From NCBI GenBank assembly GCA_016584305.1, contig JACEEZ010018885.1:177839-241838 (forward strand): DNA of 64,000 nucleotides, written 5' to 3'. Origin of the DNA: Chionoecetes opilio (lineage: Eukaryota > Arthropoda > Malacostraca > Decapoda > Majidae). The first letter of the stretch is position 1. The number at the start of each line of letters is the position of its first letter. A program made the translations under genes and the position numbers. This document shows, piece by piece, positions 11,568 to 23,205 of this stretch. The notes under the pieces were generated by a model, which saw only the letters and a list, made by a program, of their open reading frames with translations, ran no database searches and was not told the origin of the DNA.

Positions 11568-13298
11568 TGTCTCCCAAAAAAGAATTGTGATAGTTCCCTT
11601 CAAAATGGGTTATTCTAGTTTTGCCACCAGAACCCCTCTGATGGCGCTGTCGCTGCTTCACCTCCTCTCTCTGTCAAGCTGGACAATCCTGCACCACCGG
11701 CGGGGTTGCGGCTGTCGCCACCAAAACTGAGAGGCGGGCGACACCACACCCTGTACTATCACCCTGAATCCCTGAGTGCAGAGAGCGCTGTGGGCCAGGC
11801 AATGGTGCAACAGAATGACAGTCACACGTCACGTAAACAGCAGAGTGTTGGGGCAATCATGCAGGGGTTTTAGTGTGACGTTGGTTGCTGTTGTACTTCA
11901 AGGGTAATGAGAGTAATTAGAGTGTTTATCGTGTCTCAGGCATCATTACGCTTACGTCACGGCGCCAGCTGAGCTCCGAATCGCTGGCTTGATACCTTCA
12001 CCTATTCTACCTTGCCCTAACCTATATAGTAATGCGTTCATAGTTAGTGTGCCTGAGCTGATGTAGTCATGCTGCACACACGCTACTAGTATGCTGGCCT
12101 TTTGCACTGACGTGGGACGAGCCGGTGCTTCCGCGCACTGTCCCGGTGCTCGAACCACCAAGACTGAAGCGGAATGTGAAGCCGCCGTTCCCCTTGCCAC
12201 CATCTCACTTGGTACCAGCAGGGCGAGGGTGTGTGTTGTGTGTAGCCTTATCGTTAGATGATCTGGACCCTCGTGGTGGACTGGTTGACGAGGGCAAGGT
12301 AGCGTGATGTCAGTGGTGATGAGGTAAGACTGTTGTGAAGTTCGTTTTATATTTAAGCCCGTACACACTACACGGCACCACCGTCGGCGCTTCCGTCGGT
12401 GCGTGCTTACCGAGAGAAATGCCGTTGCCAGAGCTGTGTGCATTCGGGTTAAATTATTGCTCTTACGGCATGCTGTCCAACACTGCCACTTTTGAGTGAC
12501 CGATTGACGAAACACTCAATCACGGGAAAGCGGCCCGACTGGGGTGAGTGTAGGTGTACGGAGGCTTAAGAATAAGAGCCAGGAGGTAACTGTTATTTTG
12601 TAAGAAGTGGCAGGCGGGGGCGAAGGATTGGGCGGGCGGCGGGCTGGGGCGAAGGTCCGGGGTGGTGTTGGCGGACGGCTGGTTGTTAGTGTGTGGGGAG
12701 GGCAAGGGGTGGTGGGTGGCAGGCGGCGGGCGGTGGTAGAGGAGTGTGTGCTGCACGCTCCGCCCACCCAAGCCCCGAGACACCGCTACATTATTATATG
12801 ACGTGTGTGATTACGCTGTGTCTTTTTTTGGATGGGTTCTACCAAAGTAAACTTTGGGTTCTACTACAGTTTATACAATACAAGGCGTCGTAGCGTAGTA
12901 CATCCGTCCTCAACCTGTAGATATGACCATTTGCTCCGTATTGCTAAACCCCGTCATTCGTCGCAAATGCATAATACATAAGGGGGAGGAGGAAGAGGGT
13001 TGTGGCCCGAGGGCGCGCCACCAAGCGCCCGAGACACCGGTACTACATAATTGTAACGAGTGTCACACGACCGAACGAGGTTTTTTCACCCGTATCTCAA
13101 GAACAACCGTATCATCGAAAGCGAACTTCCGTCCATTATTAGAAAGGAAATACCTAAAAACTATTAAGACAGGCTGATTGTTATTGCTATATTTCATGTT
13201 TTTGACTGAGTCAATGCCTTACGAAATCCGATTAGTGTGTGGGTATTTTGTGAGACTGGACAGTATGCCAGTGTTCCAAGGCCTGCTGGATTCTTTAA
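11568..13298. other. Unassigned DNA, GC-rich in the middle
   Basis: No recognisable gene. A 187-codon open frame on the minus strand (11952-12515) has no recognisable domain and is not accepted. 12600-12780 is G-rich on the plus strand. Short similar blocks at 12766-12810 and 13017-13062 (sharing CCCGAGACACCG) suggest an old duplication. Confidence 0.45.
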
Positions 13299-13467
13299 TG
13301 AGAGAGAGAGAGAGAGAGAGAGACGAGAGACGACTGAGGAGAGAGAGAGAGAAGAGAGAGAGAGGGAGCGAGAGACGGACGGATGAGAGAGAGAGAGAGG
13401 AGAGAGAGAGAAGAGAGAGAGTAATCTGGACTTGATCGTCGTGGAGAGAAACAGAGAGGAGAGAGAG

Positions 13468-13498
<31 letters not shown>

Positions 13499-13522
13499 AG
13501 AGATGAGAGAGAGAAGAGAGGG
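13299..13522. repeat. (GA)n-rich microsatellite cluster
   Basis: GA runs interrupted by GAT and GGA variants. GGACTTGATCGT-like spacers occur twice (13429 and 13525). Confidence 0.93.
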
Positions 13523-13727
13523 TATCGGACTTGATCGTAGTAGTCAACCACAAAAAAACACACGCAGCAAACTCGGAAGTACTATTGCACATTAACCACC
13601 CTGCGTGTCTGCTCCAATATCCTCCAATTTTTTGTTTAACCAATTTTTTTTGTCAGCTCGACGCCACCGAACCACAGTGCCGGTTGAGTGGCTAGATCGG
13701 ATGTGCAAATCGCTGAATACGCAAACC

Positions 13728-13755
13728 ACACACACACACACACACACACACACAA

Positions 13756-13801
<46 letters not shown>

Positions 13802-13832
13802 AAACACACAACACATACGCACACACGCAGAC
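13728..13832. repeat. (CA)n microsatellite
   Basis: A CA run with few interruptions. Confidence 0.95.
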
Positions 13833-13919
13833 ACACACCTGAGGGGAGCGAGGCGAGGAAGCAGGGCATAATTGGGATTTTTAACCCCATCCGTCAGATC
13901 TTTCCTTTGCTATATAAAA

Positions 13920-14110
13920 GGGTCTGTGTTAGCCATTAAATTACGAAAAGTGACTGCTGAAAATATACAAAATTAGCACTGTGACAAGGGAAAGGATACT
14001 GTACAGGTATATCTATAACAAAAACATTGCCTTATATTCATAAAATCGTCAAATAGTAGCCAAAATTACAATGGAAAGTACGTGTTCGAGGCCTCAAGGG
14101 TTCAGTTATT
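13920..14110. repeat. Dispersed repeat, copy 1 of 2
   Basis: It matches 37480-37640 in the same orientation, most clearly in GCCTTATATTCA, the AAATTACAATG block and CTCAAGGG. No terminal structure was seen, so the class is unknown. Confidence 0.55.
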
Positions 14111-14203
14111 ATGGTGTGCGTTAGGGTCTTATTCAGGGCAGGGCTGGGATAACTTTTGGTTTTGATTTGCGTATGTAGTAGTTTTGATGTGAAGTTTATC
14201 TCA

Positions 14204-14427
14204 CACCACTCCTCCTCCTCTTCCTCTTCCTCTTCCTCTTCCTTCTTCCTCCTTCGCCTCTTCCTCCTCAGCCTCTTCATCATCCTCCTCCTCTCTCTGC
14301 CCTTCCTCTTCCTTCCTCCTCTTCTTCCTCCTCCTCTTCCTCCTCCTCTTGCTCTCCTGCTCTCTTCCTCCTCCTACTCCTCCTCTTCCTCTTCATCCTC
14401 CACATCTCTCTATTCTTTCTCCTTCTA
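14204..14427. repeat. (TCC/CTT)n polypyrimidine tract
   Basis: A degenerate trinucleotide pyrimidine tract on the plus strand. Confidence 0.93.
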
Positions 14428-14428
14428 G

Positions 14429-14534
14429 TGTGGCGAAAGTGTTACGTCAAGAATACCCAAAGGCACTTCTACCACCAACTACTACTAACACCTCTACACC
14501 AACACCACAACCACATCACCACCAGGTCAACCAG
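14429..14534 (+). other. Candidate exon-like segment (weak)
   Basis: The polypyrimidine tract ends in AG at 14427-14428. The 106-bp segment that follows is open in one frame (starting VAKVLRQEYPKALLPP) and ends at CAG|GTAAGG, a strong 5' splice-site match. The acceptor tract is a microsatellite, so the context may be chance. No partner exon with a compatible phase was found. Confidence 0.2.
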
Positions 14535-15194
14535 GTAAGGACGAACTTTTTTACATTTTTTCCGGCATTCAATAACTGTGATGGATCTGCAACTTGACAT
14601 GAATGTATTCATCCCGTGTTGTGAATGTCATGTGATATCAGTTGCTTGGGTGGTGTGTGTGTGTGTGTGTGTGTGGTGTGTGTTTGTGTGTGTGGTGTTT
14701 GCAAGGAAAGTGTTGGTGCGAGGCGTGTGTGTAGGAAGGGTGTCTGTGTGCAGGCGTGTTGTGGGAAGGAGGCGTGTGTGCAGGCGTGTGTGTGGGAAGG
14801 AGGCGTGTGGCAGGCGTTTGTGTTAAGAAGGGCGTCGGTGTTGCAGGCGGGTGTGTGTGGGAAGGAGGCGCATGTGTGCCAACTCAATAAAGTGACGTAC
14901 TTTCCGTAACTTTTTCCGGCATGTGCTCGGATGCGTATGCATTGACATCATGTCATGGGTCATGGTGCGGTTATCGCTCCCTCTCATAACGGCCCCGTGT
15001 GGTGGTGGCGTGCTGCGTGCGCGTGTGCGTGCGCCGTGTGTCGCTGCTGTGCGTGCTGTGCGTGCGTGCGTGCGTGCGTGTGCGTGCTTGCGTTCATCTT
15101 TTTTCATCTAGTTGTATTTTACAGGTCTGAGCAACCGTCGTATGGCCCCGTCTCCATATCACATTTTATCATTCATCCTTAGTGCTTAGTTTTG

Positions 15195-15372
15195 ACGAGG
15201 CCACACCCGGAGAGCAGGTCACAAACCCCGGCTAACACCCGGACCCATTCACCGCTGGGTGGACCGGGCTTGGGTTTTAAGAAAACATCCCATCTTTTCC
15301 GCTCCGCCCGGGGATCGAACCCGGTATTTCTCGGTTGTGAACCGAGCGTGCTTCCCCTACACTACGGAGTAC
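15195..15372 (-). mobile_element. tRNA-derived SINE (tRNA-Val-like head)
   Basis: On the minus strand, a 72-nt tRNA-like head (15300-15371) with polymerase III A- and B-box-like motifs is followed by a non-tRNA body of about 100 bp. It abuts (GT)n at its head side, inside the minisatellite. Target duplications could not be identified. Confidence 0.65.
15300..15371 (-). pseudogene. tRNA-Val(CAC)-like sequence, SINE head
   Basis: The anticodon arm is perfect: CTCGG, loop TTCACAA, CCGAG (15330-15346), giving anticodon CAC. The T-arm pairs CCGGG with CCCGG around TTCGATC, and the acceptor pairs CTCCG with CGGAG. The outer acceptor pairs mismatch, no 3' CCA-context processing signal is visible, and the sequence runs straight into a SINE-like body. 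It is therefore read as a SINE head or tRNA pseudogene and not a working tRNA gene. Confidence 0.6.
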
Positions 15373-16859
15373 CCATTTTGTGTGTGTGTGTGTGTGTATT
15401 TTGTGTGTGTTGTGTGTGTGATGGTGTGTAGGCTGTGTGGGAATTTGTGTAGTGTTGTGGATGAGGCGTGTGTGTAGAAGGGTGTCGCTGTGCAGCGTGT
15501 GTGTGTTTGTGTGTGTGCGTGCGTGTGTGTTGGAAGAGCGTGTGTGAGGCAGTTTTTGGGTGTCTTTGTGCAGCGTGTGTTGGAAGAGGCGGTAGTCGTG
15601 TGTGTAGGAAGGGTTGTCGTGTGCAGGCGTGTGTGTGGGAAGAGGCGAGTGTGCAGGCTTGTGTGTAGGAAGGGTGCGGTGTGCAGGCGGGGTGTGGAAG
15701 GGTGTGTGTGCAGGCGTGTGTATAGGAAGGGTGTCGTGTTGCAGGCGTGTGTGTGGAAGGGTGTCGGTGTGCAGGCGTGTGTGTGGGAAGAGGCGAGTGT
15801 GCGGGCTGGTGTGTAGGAAGGGTGTCGGTGTGCAGGCGTGTGTGTGGGAAAAGGGGTCGGTGTGCAGGCGTGTGGTGGAAGGAGTGCGTGTGTGCAGGAC
15901 GTGTGTGTGGAAGGGTGTCGGTGTGCAGGCGTGTGTGGGAAGGAGGCGTGTGTGACAGGCGTGTGTGTGGAAGGGGCGTAGGTGTGCAGGCGTGTGTGTG
16001 GAAAGAGGCGTGTGTGCAGGCGTGTGTGTGGAAGGAGGCGTGTGTGCAGACGTGTATGTGGAATGGTGTGTGTGCGGCGTGTGTGTGGGAAGGAGGCGTG
16101 TTTGCAGGCGTTGTGTTGGGGAAGGAGCGTGTGTGCAGGCGTGTGTGTAGGAAGGGTGCGTGTGTGCAGGCGTGTTTTGTGGGAAAGGAGGCGTGTGTGC
16201 AGGCGTGTGTGTGGGAAGGAGGTCGGTGTGCATGCTGTGTTTGGGAAGGAGGGTTTTTGCAGCGTGTGTGTGTGGGAAGGTTGTCGGTGTGCAGCGTGTG
16301 TGTGGGAAGGGGGTCGTGTGTACAGGCGTGTGTGTGGGAAGGGTGTCGGTGTGCATGCGTGTGTGTGGGAAGGAGGCGGTGTCTGCAGGCGTGTTGTGTG
16401 GGAAGGTTGTGGGTTGTGCAGGCGTGTGTTGGGAAGGAGGCGTTGTGTAGGCGTGTGTGTGGGAAGGTGTCGGTGTGCAGGCGTTTGTGTGGTAAGGAGT
16501 GGTGTTGCAGCGTTGTGTGTGGGAAGTGGCGGTGTGCAGGCGTGTGTGTGTGAAGGGAGGCGTGTGTGCATAGCGTGTGTATGGAAGGGTGTCTGGTGAT
16601 GCTGGCGTGTGTTAGGAAGGAGGTCGTGTGTGCAGGCGTGTGTGTGGGAAGGAGGCGTGTGTGCAGGCGTGTGTTGTGTGAAGGAGGTCGGTGTGCAGGC
16701 GTGTGTAGGAAGGAGGCGTGATGCGCAGGCGTGTGTGTAGGAAGGGTGTCGGTGTGCAGGCGTGTGTGTTGGGAGGAGTGTGTGGGAGGCGTGTGTGTTG
16801 TAGGAAGGGTGTTGTGTGTGCAGGTGCAGAATTGCTGTGGTATTGGGAAGTGGCGTGGG

Positions 16860-17350
16860 GCAGGGCGTGTGGTTGTGGTTGGCGTGGTGGGGGCAGGCGG
16901 CGTGTGGGTTTGTGTGTTGGCGTGTGGGCAGGCAGCATGTGGGCTTGTGTGTTGGCGTGGGGGCAGAAAGGGTGTGGGTTTGTGTGTTGGCGTGAGGGCA
17001 GGCGGCGTGTGGGTTTGTGTGTTGGCGTGGGGGCAGGCGGCGTGTGGGTTTGTGTGTTGGTGTGGGGGCAGAAGGCGTGTTTGTTTATGTGTGTTGGTGG
17101 GGGGAAGGTGTGGTTTAGTGTGTTTGGCGTGAGGGCAGGCGGCGTGTGGGTTTGTGTGTTGGCGTGGGGACAGGCGGCGTGTGGGTTTGTGTGTTGATGT
17201 GGCGGCAGAAGGCGTGTGTGTTTATGCATGTTGGTGTGTGTGCGGGAAGCGTGTGAGTTTATATGTGTTGGCGTGGGGCAGAAGGTGTGTGTTATGTGTG
17301 TTGGCGTGGAGGCAGAAGGCGTGTGTGTTATGCGTGTTAGCGTGGGGGCA
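16860..17350. repeat. 35-bp G/T-rich minisatellite
   Basis: About 13-14 copies of a unit of about 35 bp (GTGTGGGTTTGTGTGTTGGC followed by GTGGGGGCAGGCGGC). It directly follows the 31-bp array and differs from it in sequence. Confidence 0.9.
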
Positions 17351-17445
17351 AGTAATGGGCACCAACCAACGCGAAAGTTCCAGTATGAAGCAGCATCTAT
17401 ACATTATTTTGGCCAATGGTAGTGTTGCAGGGAAACGAGGTAACA

Positions 17446-17448
<3 letters not shown>

Positions 17449-17483
<35 letters not shown>

Positions 17484-17546
17484 TCTCTCTTCTCCTCTTC
17501 TCTCTCTCTCTCTCTTCCTCTCTCTCTCTCTCCTCTCATCTCTCTC

Positions 17547-17595
<49 letters not shown>

Positions 17596-17644
17596 CTCTC
17601 TCTCTCTCTTCTCTCTCTCTCTCGTCTCTCTCTCTCTCTCTCTC

Positions 17645-17698
<54 letters not shown>

Positions 17699-17713
17699 TC
17701 TCTCTCTACTTCT

Positions 17714-17771
<58 letters not shown>

Positions 17772-17785
17772 TCTCTCCTCTCCTC
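17449..17785. repeat. (CT)n microsatellite, about 337 bp
   Basis: A long interrupted CT run. Confidence 0.96.
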
Positions 17786-18386
17786 TTCTGCCTAACAATC
17801 ATTGCTTTATCTACCGTACTACACAAAATTACACCTTCCTTACCTTCACTTATCGTTCAAGTCAACACATAACACTACATATTGTGTACCTATGCCTTGT
17901 GCCTTCTAACATAACATGAAAACAAGAAATACCCCGATTAATCTATCCTCTACTCTATCTATATATTCTATCTATCTATCTATCTCGGAGCGAGTATTTT
18001 TTTCTCTTTCTTTTCTTCTATGCCGACGTTAGAGAGTTCCTAATTTGACTAATCTTGGAGGCTCAGTCCAGGTGGTGGCGCTCGTGGACTGAGCAAGGCA
18101 TAAGGCAGTCTGTCCATCTCTCCTTCCACCCGAACGTTCCTGGCATCTTTTGCGTTTTTAAGCCTTTCTGGACCCTGTCAATACTGTGTTTGGTCCTGAT
18201 TTGTTAAAACTATGGTGGAGATCCAATCCACAAGGTGGTCGTGGGGCATGCCTAAATATCTTATAATGCATTATCTGTGTCTATCAAATGAGAAAAAAGA
18301 CTAGATTAAAAACAATACATAATGGCAGCTTGGGGGCCCTTGGTGGCTTCGGGGTCCCTGTGCAGCCGCGTAGTGATAGCATAGAG
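17786..18386. other. Unassigned DNA
   Basis: No gene was seen. A short (TATC)n tract lies near 17955-17985. Bases 18379-18386 are the left target duplication of the adjacent MITE. Confidence 0.5.
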
Positions 18387-18720
18387 CAGTGGTTCTTAAC
18401 CTTTGTTAATGCGCGTACCCTCTGAGATCTCATATATTTGTCTCGTACCCACGGTCAGAAAAAAGTATAATTAGATTAGAGTAAGGAACCTTTTATATTC
18501 ACTAACTACAATACTACATAGTACACAATGTTACATTTCAGTGACTCTTTTGTTGCTTGTCATCAATTATGCTGCAAATAAATTATTATTAATTATAAAT
18601 ATATAATTCCAGCCTCCTAATAAATAGGATTATTGAATTATTGGTCAGCATGTCTCGTAGCCCCAGGTGTAAGGTTTCCTAGCCCCTGGTGGCACAGGTA
18701 CCCCAGGTTAAAAGCCACTG
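18387..18720. mobile_element. hAT-like MITE, 334 bp
   Basis: Left end CAGTGGTTCTTAACCT and right end AGGTTAAAAGCCACTG are inverted repeats of the hAT terminal type. The 8-bp GCATAGAG at 18379-18386 is repeated exactly at 18721-18728, the length expected for hAT. The interior is A/T-rich and non-coding, so it depends on a transposase elsewhere. Confidence 0.9.
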
Positions 18721-18828
18721 GCATAGAGTAAGAAACTGCCCTGGTTAGAGGGAAGGAAGGAGGGAGGGTGTGAGATGACAGCCGCTTCCCCTCTGCCTCC
18801 TGTGTTGCCTTGGCGAGCGTCAGACAGA

Positions 18829-21398
18829 TTAGATTAGATATTTATTGACCACAAAAAATACAAATATACGATGCGGCAATTTTGTCATGGTCCGTGGTCC
18901 ATATATAATCCATACAAAACAACATTTGCAAAACAAAGAAGCAAAGAAAAAAAACTTTACCCATAATACTAAAATAATGTCTATAGATACAAATCCCACT
19001 TTCGCAATAAAAGGGAATAAAATACAAACGATTCAAGTAAAAAGTAAAAAGAACCTATACCAAATAATTAGCTTAACACAAAGTTTAAACAGTTAAAATA
19101 GCATAATCGTATTAAGACAATAAAATACCACTATAAATGACTAAACGTAAGAACAGCTACAAATACATGAAATGACAAGCGAAGGATCCTGAATAGATAA
19201 GACAGCAATTCAAACATAAAATTCTAAATCAAACGGATCAATTACCAGTATACTTATATATTTCCAATATTTCGTAGATTATTTTACACTGCACCTGGCT
19301 CGTGAACCTTTCCGGAAAAATGTCCTCCAATGTAGTGAATTGGTAGCCATTCCTGATACCCTGGGATAGGGGGCAGTGCTGGGCCACATGACGCTCTGTC
19401 TGTATCTGGCCACACTCACACAGTCTTTCCTCGGGCGGGAGAGGTCCGCGCCCGCGCCTGTTCCAGCGGCCAGTCTCGATGCACAAGTTGTGGCCAGATA
19501 CCCGGAACTGTGTAAATGCCCTCCGATAGTGTTCTTTAATCGTGTGTCTCCCCTTATACACTGCATGTACTGTCAATATGGGATTTATGTCTTTATATGT
19601 ATGAAATCTCGATGACTGGGCCCTAGTGATTTTATCATATACATTTATCATGAGTGTGTCCCAGTGAGGTACTTCTCTGTCTATGAATTCACTGACTAAT
19701 TTTCCGACCGGGCTGTTGCTCTGTATTGCAGTAACGATTGCAAATTGTAGTGGGTCATCACTCATACCATTACGTTCTCTCCACATATTGTAAAAGAATT
19801 TGTGTTGTTTATATCTTATTAGATCGGGGAGCGACGAGTAGCCTGCCTCGGCGTAGCAAATATCACTAGCGGTGTTCTTACGCACACCCAGCATTTGTTT
19901 AATTACCCAGTTGTACAGTTTGGTGATTGGTTTTAGATCTGCGCTCAGCCACGACTCAAACCGTATGATAGAGCTGACATTAAAGTCGCGTCAAGCACCC
20001 GCCGCTTCACCATGCAAGGGATGTCGTTGTTTTTATTTACTAAGGAAACGTACTTTAGAACATGACCAATTTTAGCTCTCGCGTGTAGCTTGACTGCCGA
20101 AGACACCGACCCGTCGCTGGTAAACACTGAGCCCAGGTAAGTATATTGTTGGCAGTAATCGAGCACCACCGAGTTCACGTGCAGCGGTTGTCGGTCTTCC
20201 GCGGTGCCATTTATAATAAAAAAAATTTGTTTGTCTGAGTTAATTATCATACCATATTGGTTACAATATTCTTCCAATAACTTTACTTTGGTTAACATGG
20301 TGTCCCGGGTGGTAGCTAATAATACAGTATCGTCCATTAATACCAAACTGTGTAACCATTACAGAAATCCGTCATTTGGGCTGTTTTCTTTTAGTGACTT
20401 AATCAGGTCATTAATGTAGACAATAAAGAGTAGACAGGAAGTCGGGGACCCTTGCCTAAGACCCAGTGTAGCAGTGACAATAGCAGTACCTATAATACTC
20501 TCAGTTAAACAATACATACTCATCAATGCTCCCATCATTACCATCCCACACCCTAATCTTCTTAACACCTGAAATAGCTTTCCTCTGTTCACTAAATCAT
20601 AAGCCTTAGTAAAGTCTACAAAAAGTCACAAATAAAGTACGTCTCTTTCGCCGAGCCGTATCTGTGAGGAGACGAAGCGTTACTATGTGTTCGAGACAGC
20701 CCCGTTTCCTTTGTGCCCCAGCCTGCTCTCTATATGGGATAAACCACTGACTTAACCTTTCGTACAAAATCATGTCATACAGCTTTGTAGTACAATTAAT
20801 AATGCTGATACCTCTATAGTTATTTGAATTATTCTTGTCACCTTTCTTGAAAATAGTACACAGTTTTACTCTGGCCCAAGAGGATGGGTATACACAAATG
20901 GAGAAGACTTTATTAAACAAAGTAGCAAGTATTAAATACCACTGGACAGGTAGGAATGACAAGATGCCAGGACAAATCCCGTCAGGGCCACACGACTTGT
21001 CAGGCTTCATTTTCCTTAACTGACAATGTATTTCTTCAATCGTAATAGGATTATCCAAAAGGGGAATCGTAACTTCTGTTGGATGGTCGCTTCGGACAAG
21101 GACATCAGTACCGCCTTGTGGGTTCAGTATACGCTCGAAATGGTTTTTGAATTCTTCGTCTGATGGTTTCTCTGCATGCTCGGCTTCATTTCTGGAATAA
21201 TTTCCTCCCCAGTCAATAGCTTTCCACACACTGGCATCATTCCTTTCATTTAAGAGTCTTTCCCACCTTGGTAAGCTATCATCAGTATTTTCTATCGCAC
21301 TTTTCTTTATCTGACATTTTTCAATACATTCATACAGAGCGTTCGTGACACTATTACTGAGAAGGTTCACATCTGCATTAGTCTCGGGTACACTTAAT
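18829..21398 (-). mobile_element. Non-LTR retrotransposon (LINE), 5'-truncated
   Basis: The RT-bearing body is on the minus strand. A 3' UTR of about 400 bp (18829-19237) ends with AATAAA and a short (ATCTA) repeat, resembling the short-repeat tails of I-group elements. The 5' side breaks off into a purine-rich tandem repeat at about 21399. The exact clade is not assigned; an I/Jockey-group or Nimb-like element is possible. Confidence 0.8.
19238..21398 (-). pseudogene. LINE reverse transcriptase with C-terminal CCHC motif, broken
   Basis: Four open pieces form one protein. 20606-21398 has the linker and RT fingers (KMKPDKSCGPDG, NYRGISIINC). 20359-20592 has motif A flank (AYDLVNRGKL) and GLRQGSPTSCLLF. 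19945-20346 has the catalytic box as LMDDTVLL. 19238-19894 has the C-terminus with CECGQIQTERHVAQHC, a C-C-H-C cluster seen at the C-terminus of several LINE lineages. Breaks are a small insertion frameshift near 20606, an in-frame TAA at 20359-20361 and a one-base loss near 19950. The N-terminal endonuclease is missing. The protein would have copied element RNA at the target nick; this copy is dead. The stop at 19238 is a natural end because the UTR follows. Confidence 0.82.
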
Positions 21399-21565
21399 GG
21401 AGAGAAGACATGGAGAGGGGAATGTGGAGAGAGGGAAATGTGGAAACGGGGACCTGTGGAAAAGGGGGAAAGTGGAAAGGGAGAATTGGAGAGAGGAAAT
21501 GTGGAAAGGGGAAATGTGGAAGAAGGAAATATGTGGAGAGAAGGGAAATGTCAAGGTGTGATAAT
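21399..21565. repeat. Purine-rich tandem repeat (GAGAGGGAAATGTGGAAA-like)
   Basis: Degenerate units of about 18-20 bp, immediately upstream of the truncated LINE. Confidence 0.75.
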
Positions 21566-21576
21566 TTAAGTGCTGG

Positions 21577-21770
<194 letters not shown>

Positions 21771-21927
21771 ACTACCATTAATTTTTTCAGCGTTAATTAC
21801 TTTCTTTTCTCATATAAATATAGTTTGTATTTTAATATCGTGCTTGTATACATAAATGTCGTGTGTGTGGGTGTGCCACTGTATGTGTGTGTGACACTGT
21901 GTGTGGTGTGTGTGTGTGTGTGGGGTT

Positions 21928-22181
21928 CATTCACCCCCATGGTCTTGTCCACGCGAGCTGGCTCGCGATCGCCAGTTTCACCCTCTCAGTGCGAGCTTGG
22001 AGCTCATTATTACCGATCTTTGGGCAATGCTGGGACCTCACACACCACACATCCCCATCCCCTTGCTCAAGGGGGACAGTAACCGCCCAAATTTGTCAAG
22101 TGAAAAATCCCCGGGAGGGCGAGGATTCGAACCGCCTACCCACAGAGAGACCAGAACGTTATCAACCTGACCATCGCGCGG
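21928..22181 (-). mobile_element. tRNA-derived SINE, family A copy 1
   Basis: The head on the minus strand starts CCGCGCGATGGTCAGG (A-box region). It has an exact B box GGTTCGAATCC at 22123-22133. The body runs to a terminal GGTGAATGAACCCC. It lies in a (GT)n context on both sides. A diverged plus-strand relative is at 47249-47448. Confidence 0.78.
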
Positions 22182-22185
22182 TGTG

Positions 22186-23011
22186 CGTGTGTGTGTGTGT
22201 TTTAATATTCATGTATTTTGTTCTACCCATTTCTATTTAGATATCTAACAAATTTGTTTATTTGTCCATGTGTCTGTCTCTTTACCTGTTCATAACTTCT
22301 TCTAACTACCTGTTCTTAACTTATTAACCCCTCCCTAATTCTATTCTATTTCCCATTACATTATCAATATATTTCTATTTCTACCTATGTCTTTCCTCTC
22401 TACCTTTTTCCCGGTGACTCTCATAACTATCTTTCTAACCCAACTATCATCCCAGCATTAACCTATCCATAGCTTCCCTTAACTCCCGGATTAGTGTGTT
22501 TTAAGTGTCCTTCAATAACTTATATATCCTCTCGGCTCTCACCTACATATCCCCTTGGCTGTCTGTTATTTCTTTGTATTCCTTTGTAAGTCAACCTCTC
22601 TAACCCTACTATCATCCCAGCATTAACTTATCCATAGCTTCCTTAATATCCTGATATTGTAAGTGTTTTAAGTGTCCTTCAATAATCTTTCCTCTCACCT
22701 CCATAGCCTCTAAGTCAATCTAGGAGGACATAAAAGTAACGATATTTTTGTTACGGTTTCCAGCGAGACACGCGAAGCCACGAGCCACGATGAGACGAAT
22801 GGCACTTCAGAGACGCCCAGAGGGTAAGTACAAGAGTGTGCTTTTTGTTGAATTTCTAAGTCTTTTGATCCGGTGTGCTTTTTGTGACCTCTATTTTTCC
22901 CTGAATGCCATTTTTTATGGAAATGTTGAAGATTATGCGTGGTTTCTAATGCAATGATTAAAAAAAAGCGAAACTGTTTGGTATTTTTATGTATGAGAAG
23001 ACAGAGACGAT
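22186..23011. other. Unassigned DNA with a direct duplication
   Basis: A block of about 100 bp at 22434-22530 (CTATCATCCCAGCATTAAC ... AAGTGTCCTTCAATAA) recurs at 22595-22690. A weak exon-like segment lies at 22764-22823, between TTTCCAG and GTAAGTA. No gene is assigned. Confidence 0.5.
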
Positions 23012-23205
23012 CACACACACCACACACACACACCAACCCACCCACCCCCCCACCCACACCACACACACACACAACACACACCACACACACATACATATAC
23101 ATACACGCACATACACCCCACACACACATACATACACATACACGCACACGCACATACACGCACACGCACACGCACACGCCGCACGCACACACACACACAC
23201 ACACT
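23012..23205. repeat. (CA)n-rich microsatellite
   Basis: A CA run with CCA, CATA and CGCA variants. Confidence 0.93.

Larger units (their letters stand above)
14696..16855. repeat. 31-bp G/T-rich minisatellite, interrupted by a SINE-bearing segment
   Basis: Many degenerate copies of a unit of about 31 bp (GTGTGTGCAGGCGTGTGTGT plus GGGAAGGAGGC) occupy 14696-14875 and 15440-16855. The segment between them holds unrelated DNA and a SINE. Long open frames of 268 to 404 codons across this array are repeat artefacts. Confidence 0.9.

Noticed and set aside
11952..12515. 187-codon minus-strand ORF
   Set aside because: No recognisable domain, no splice or initiation context, and GC-rich composition favours chance openness.
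15300..15371. Functional tRNA-Val gene
   Set aside because: The outer acceptor pairs mismatch and the sequence continues into a SINE-like body.
15277..16599. Open frames of 205 to 404 codons on both strands
   Set aside because: They follow the 31-bp G/T minisatellite, give only Cys/Val/Gly or His/Thr/Pro repeats, and run open on both strands at once.
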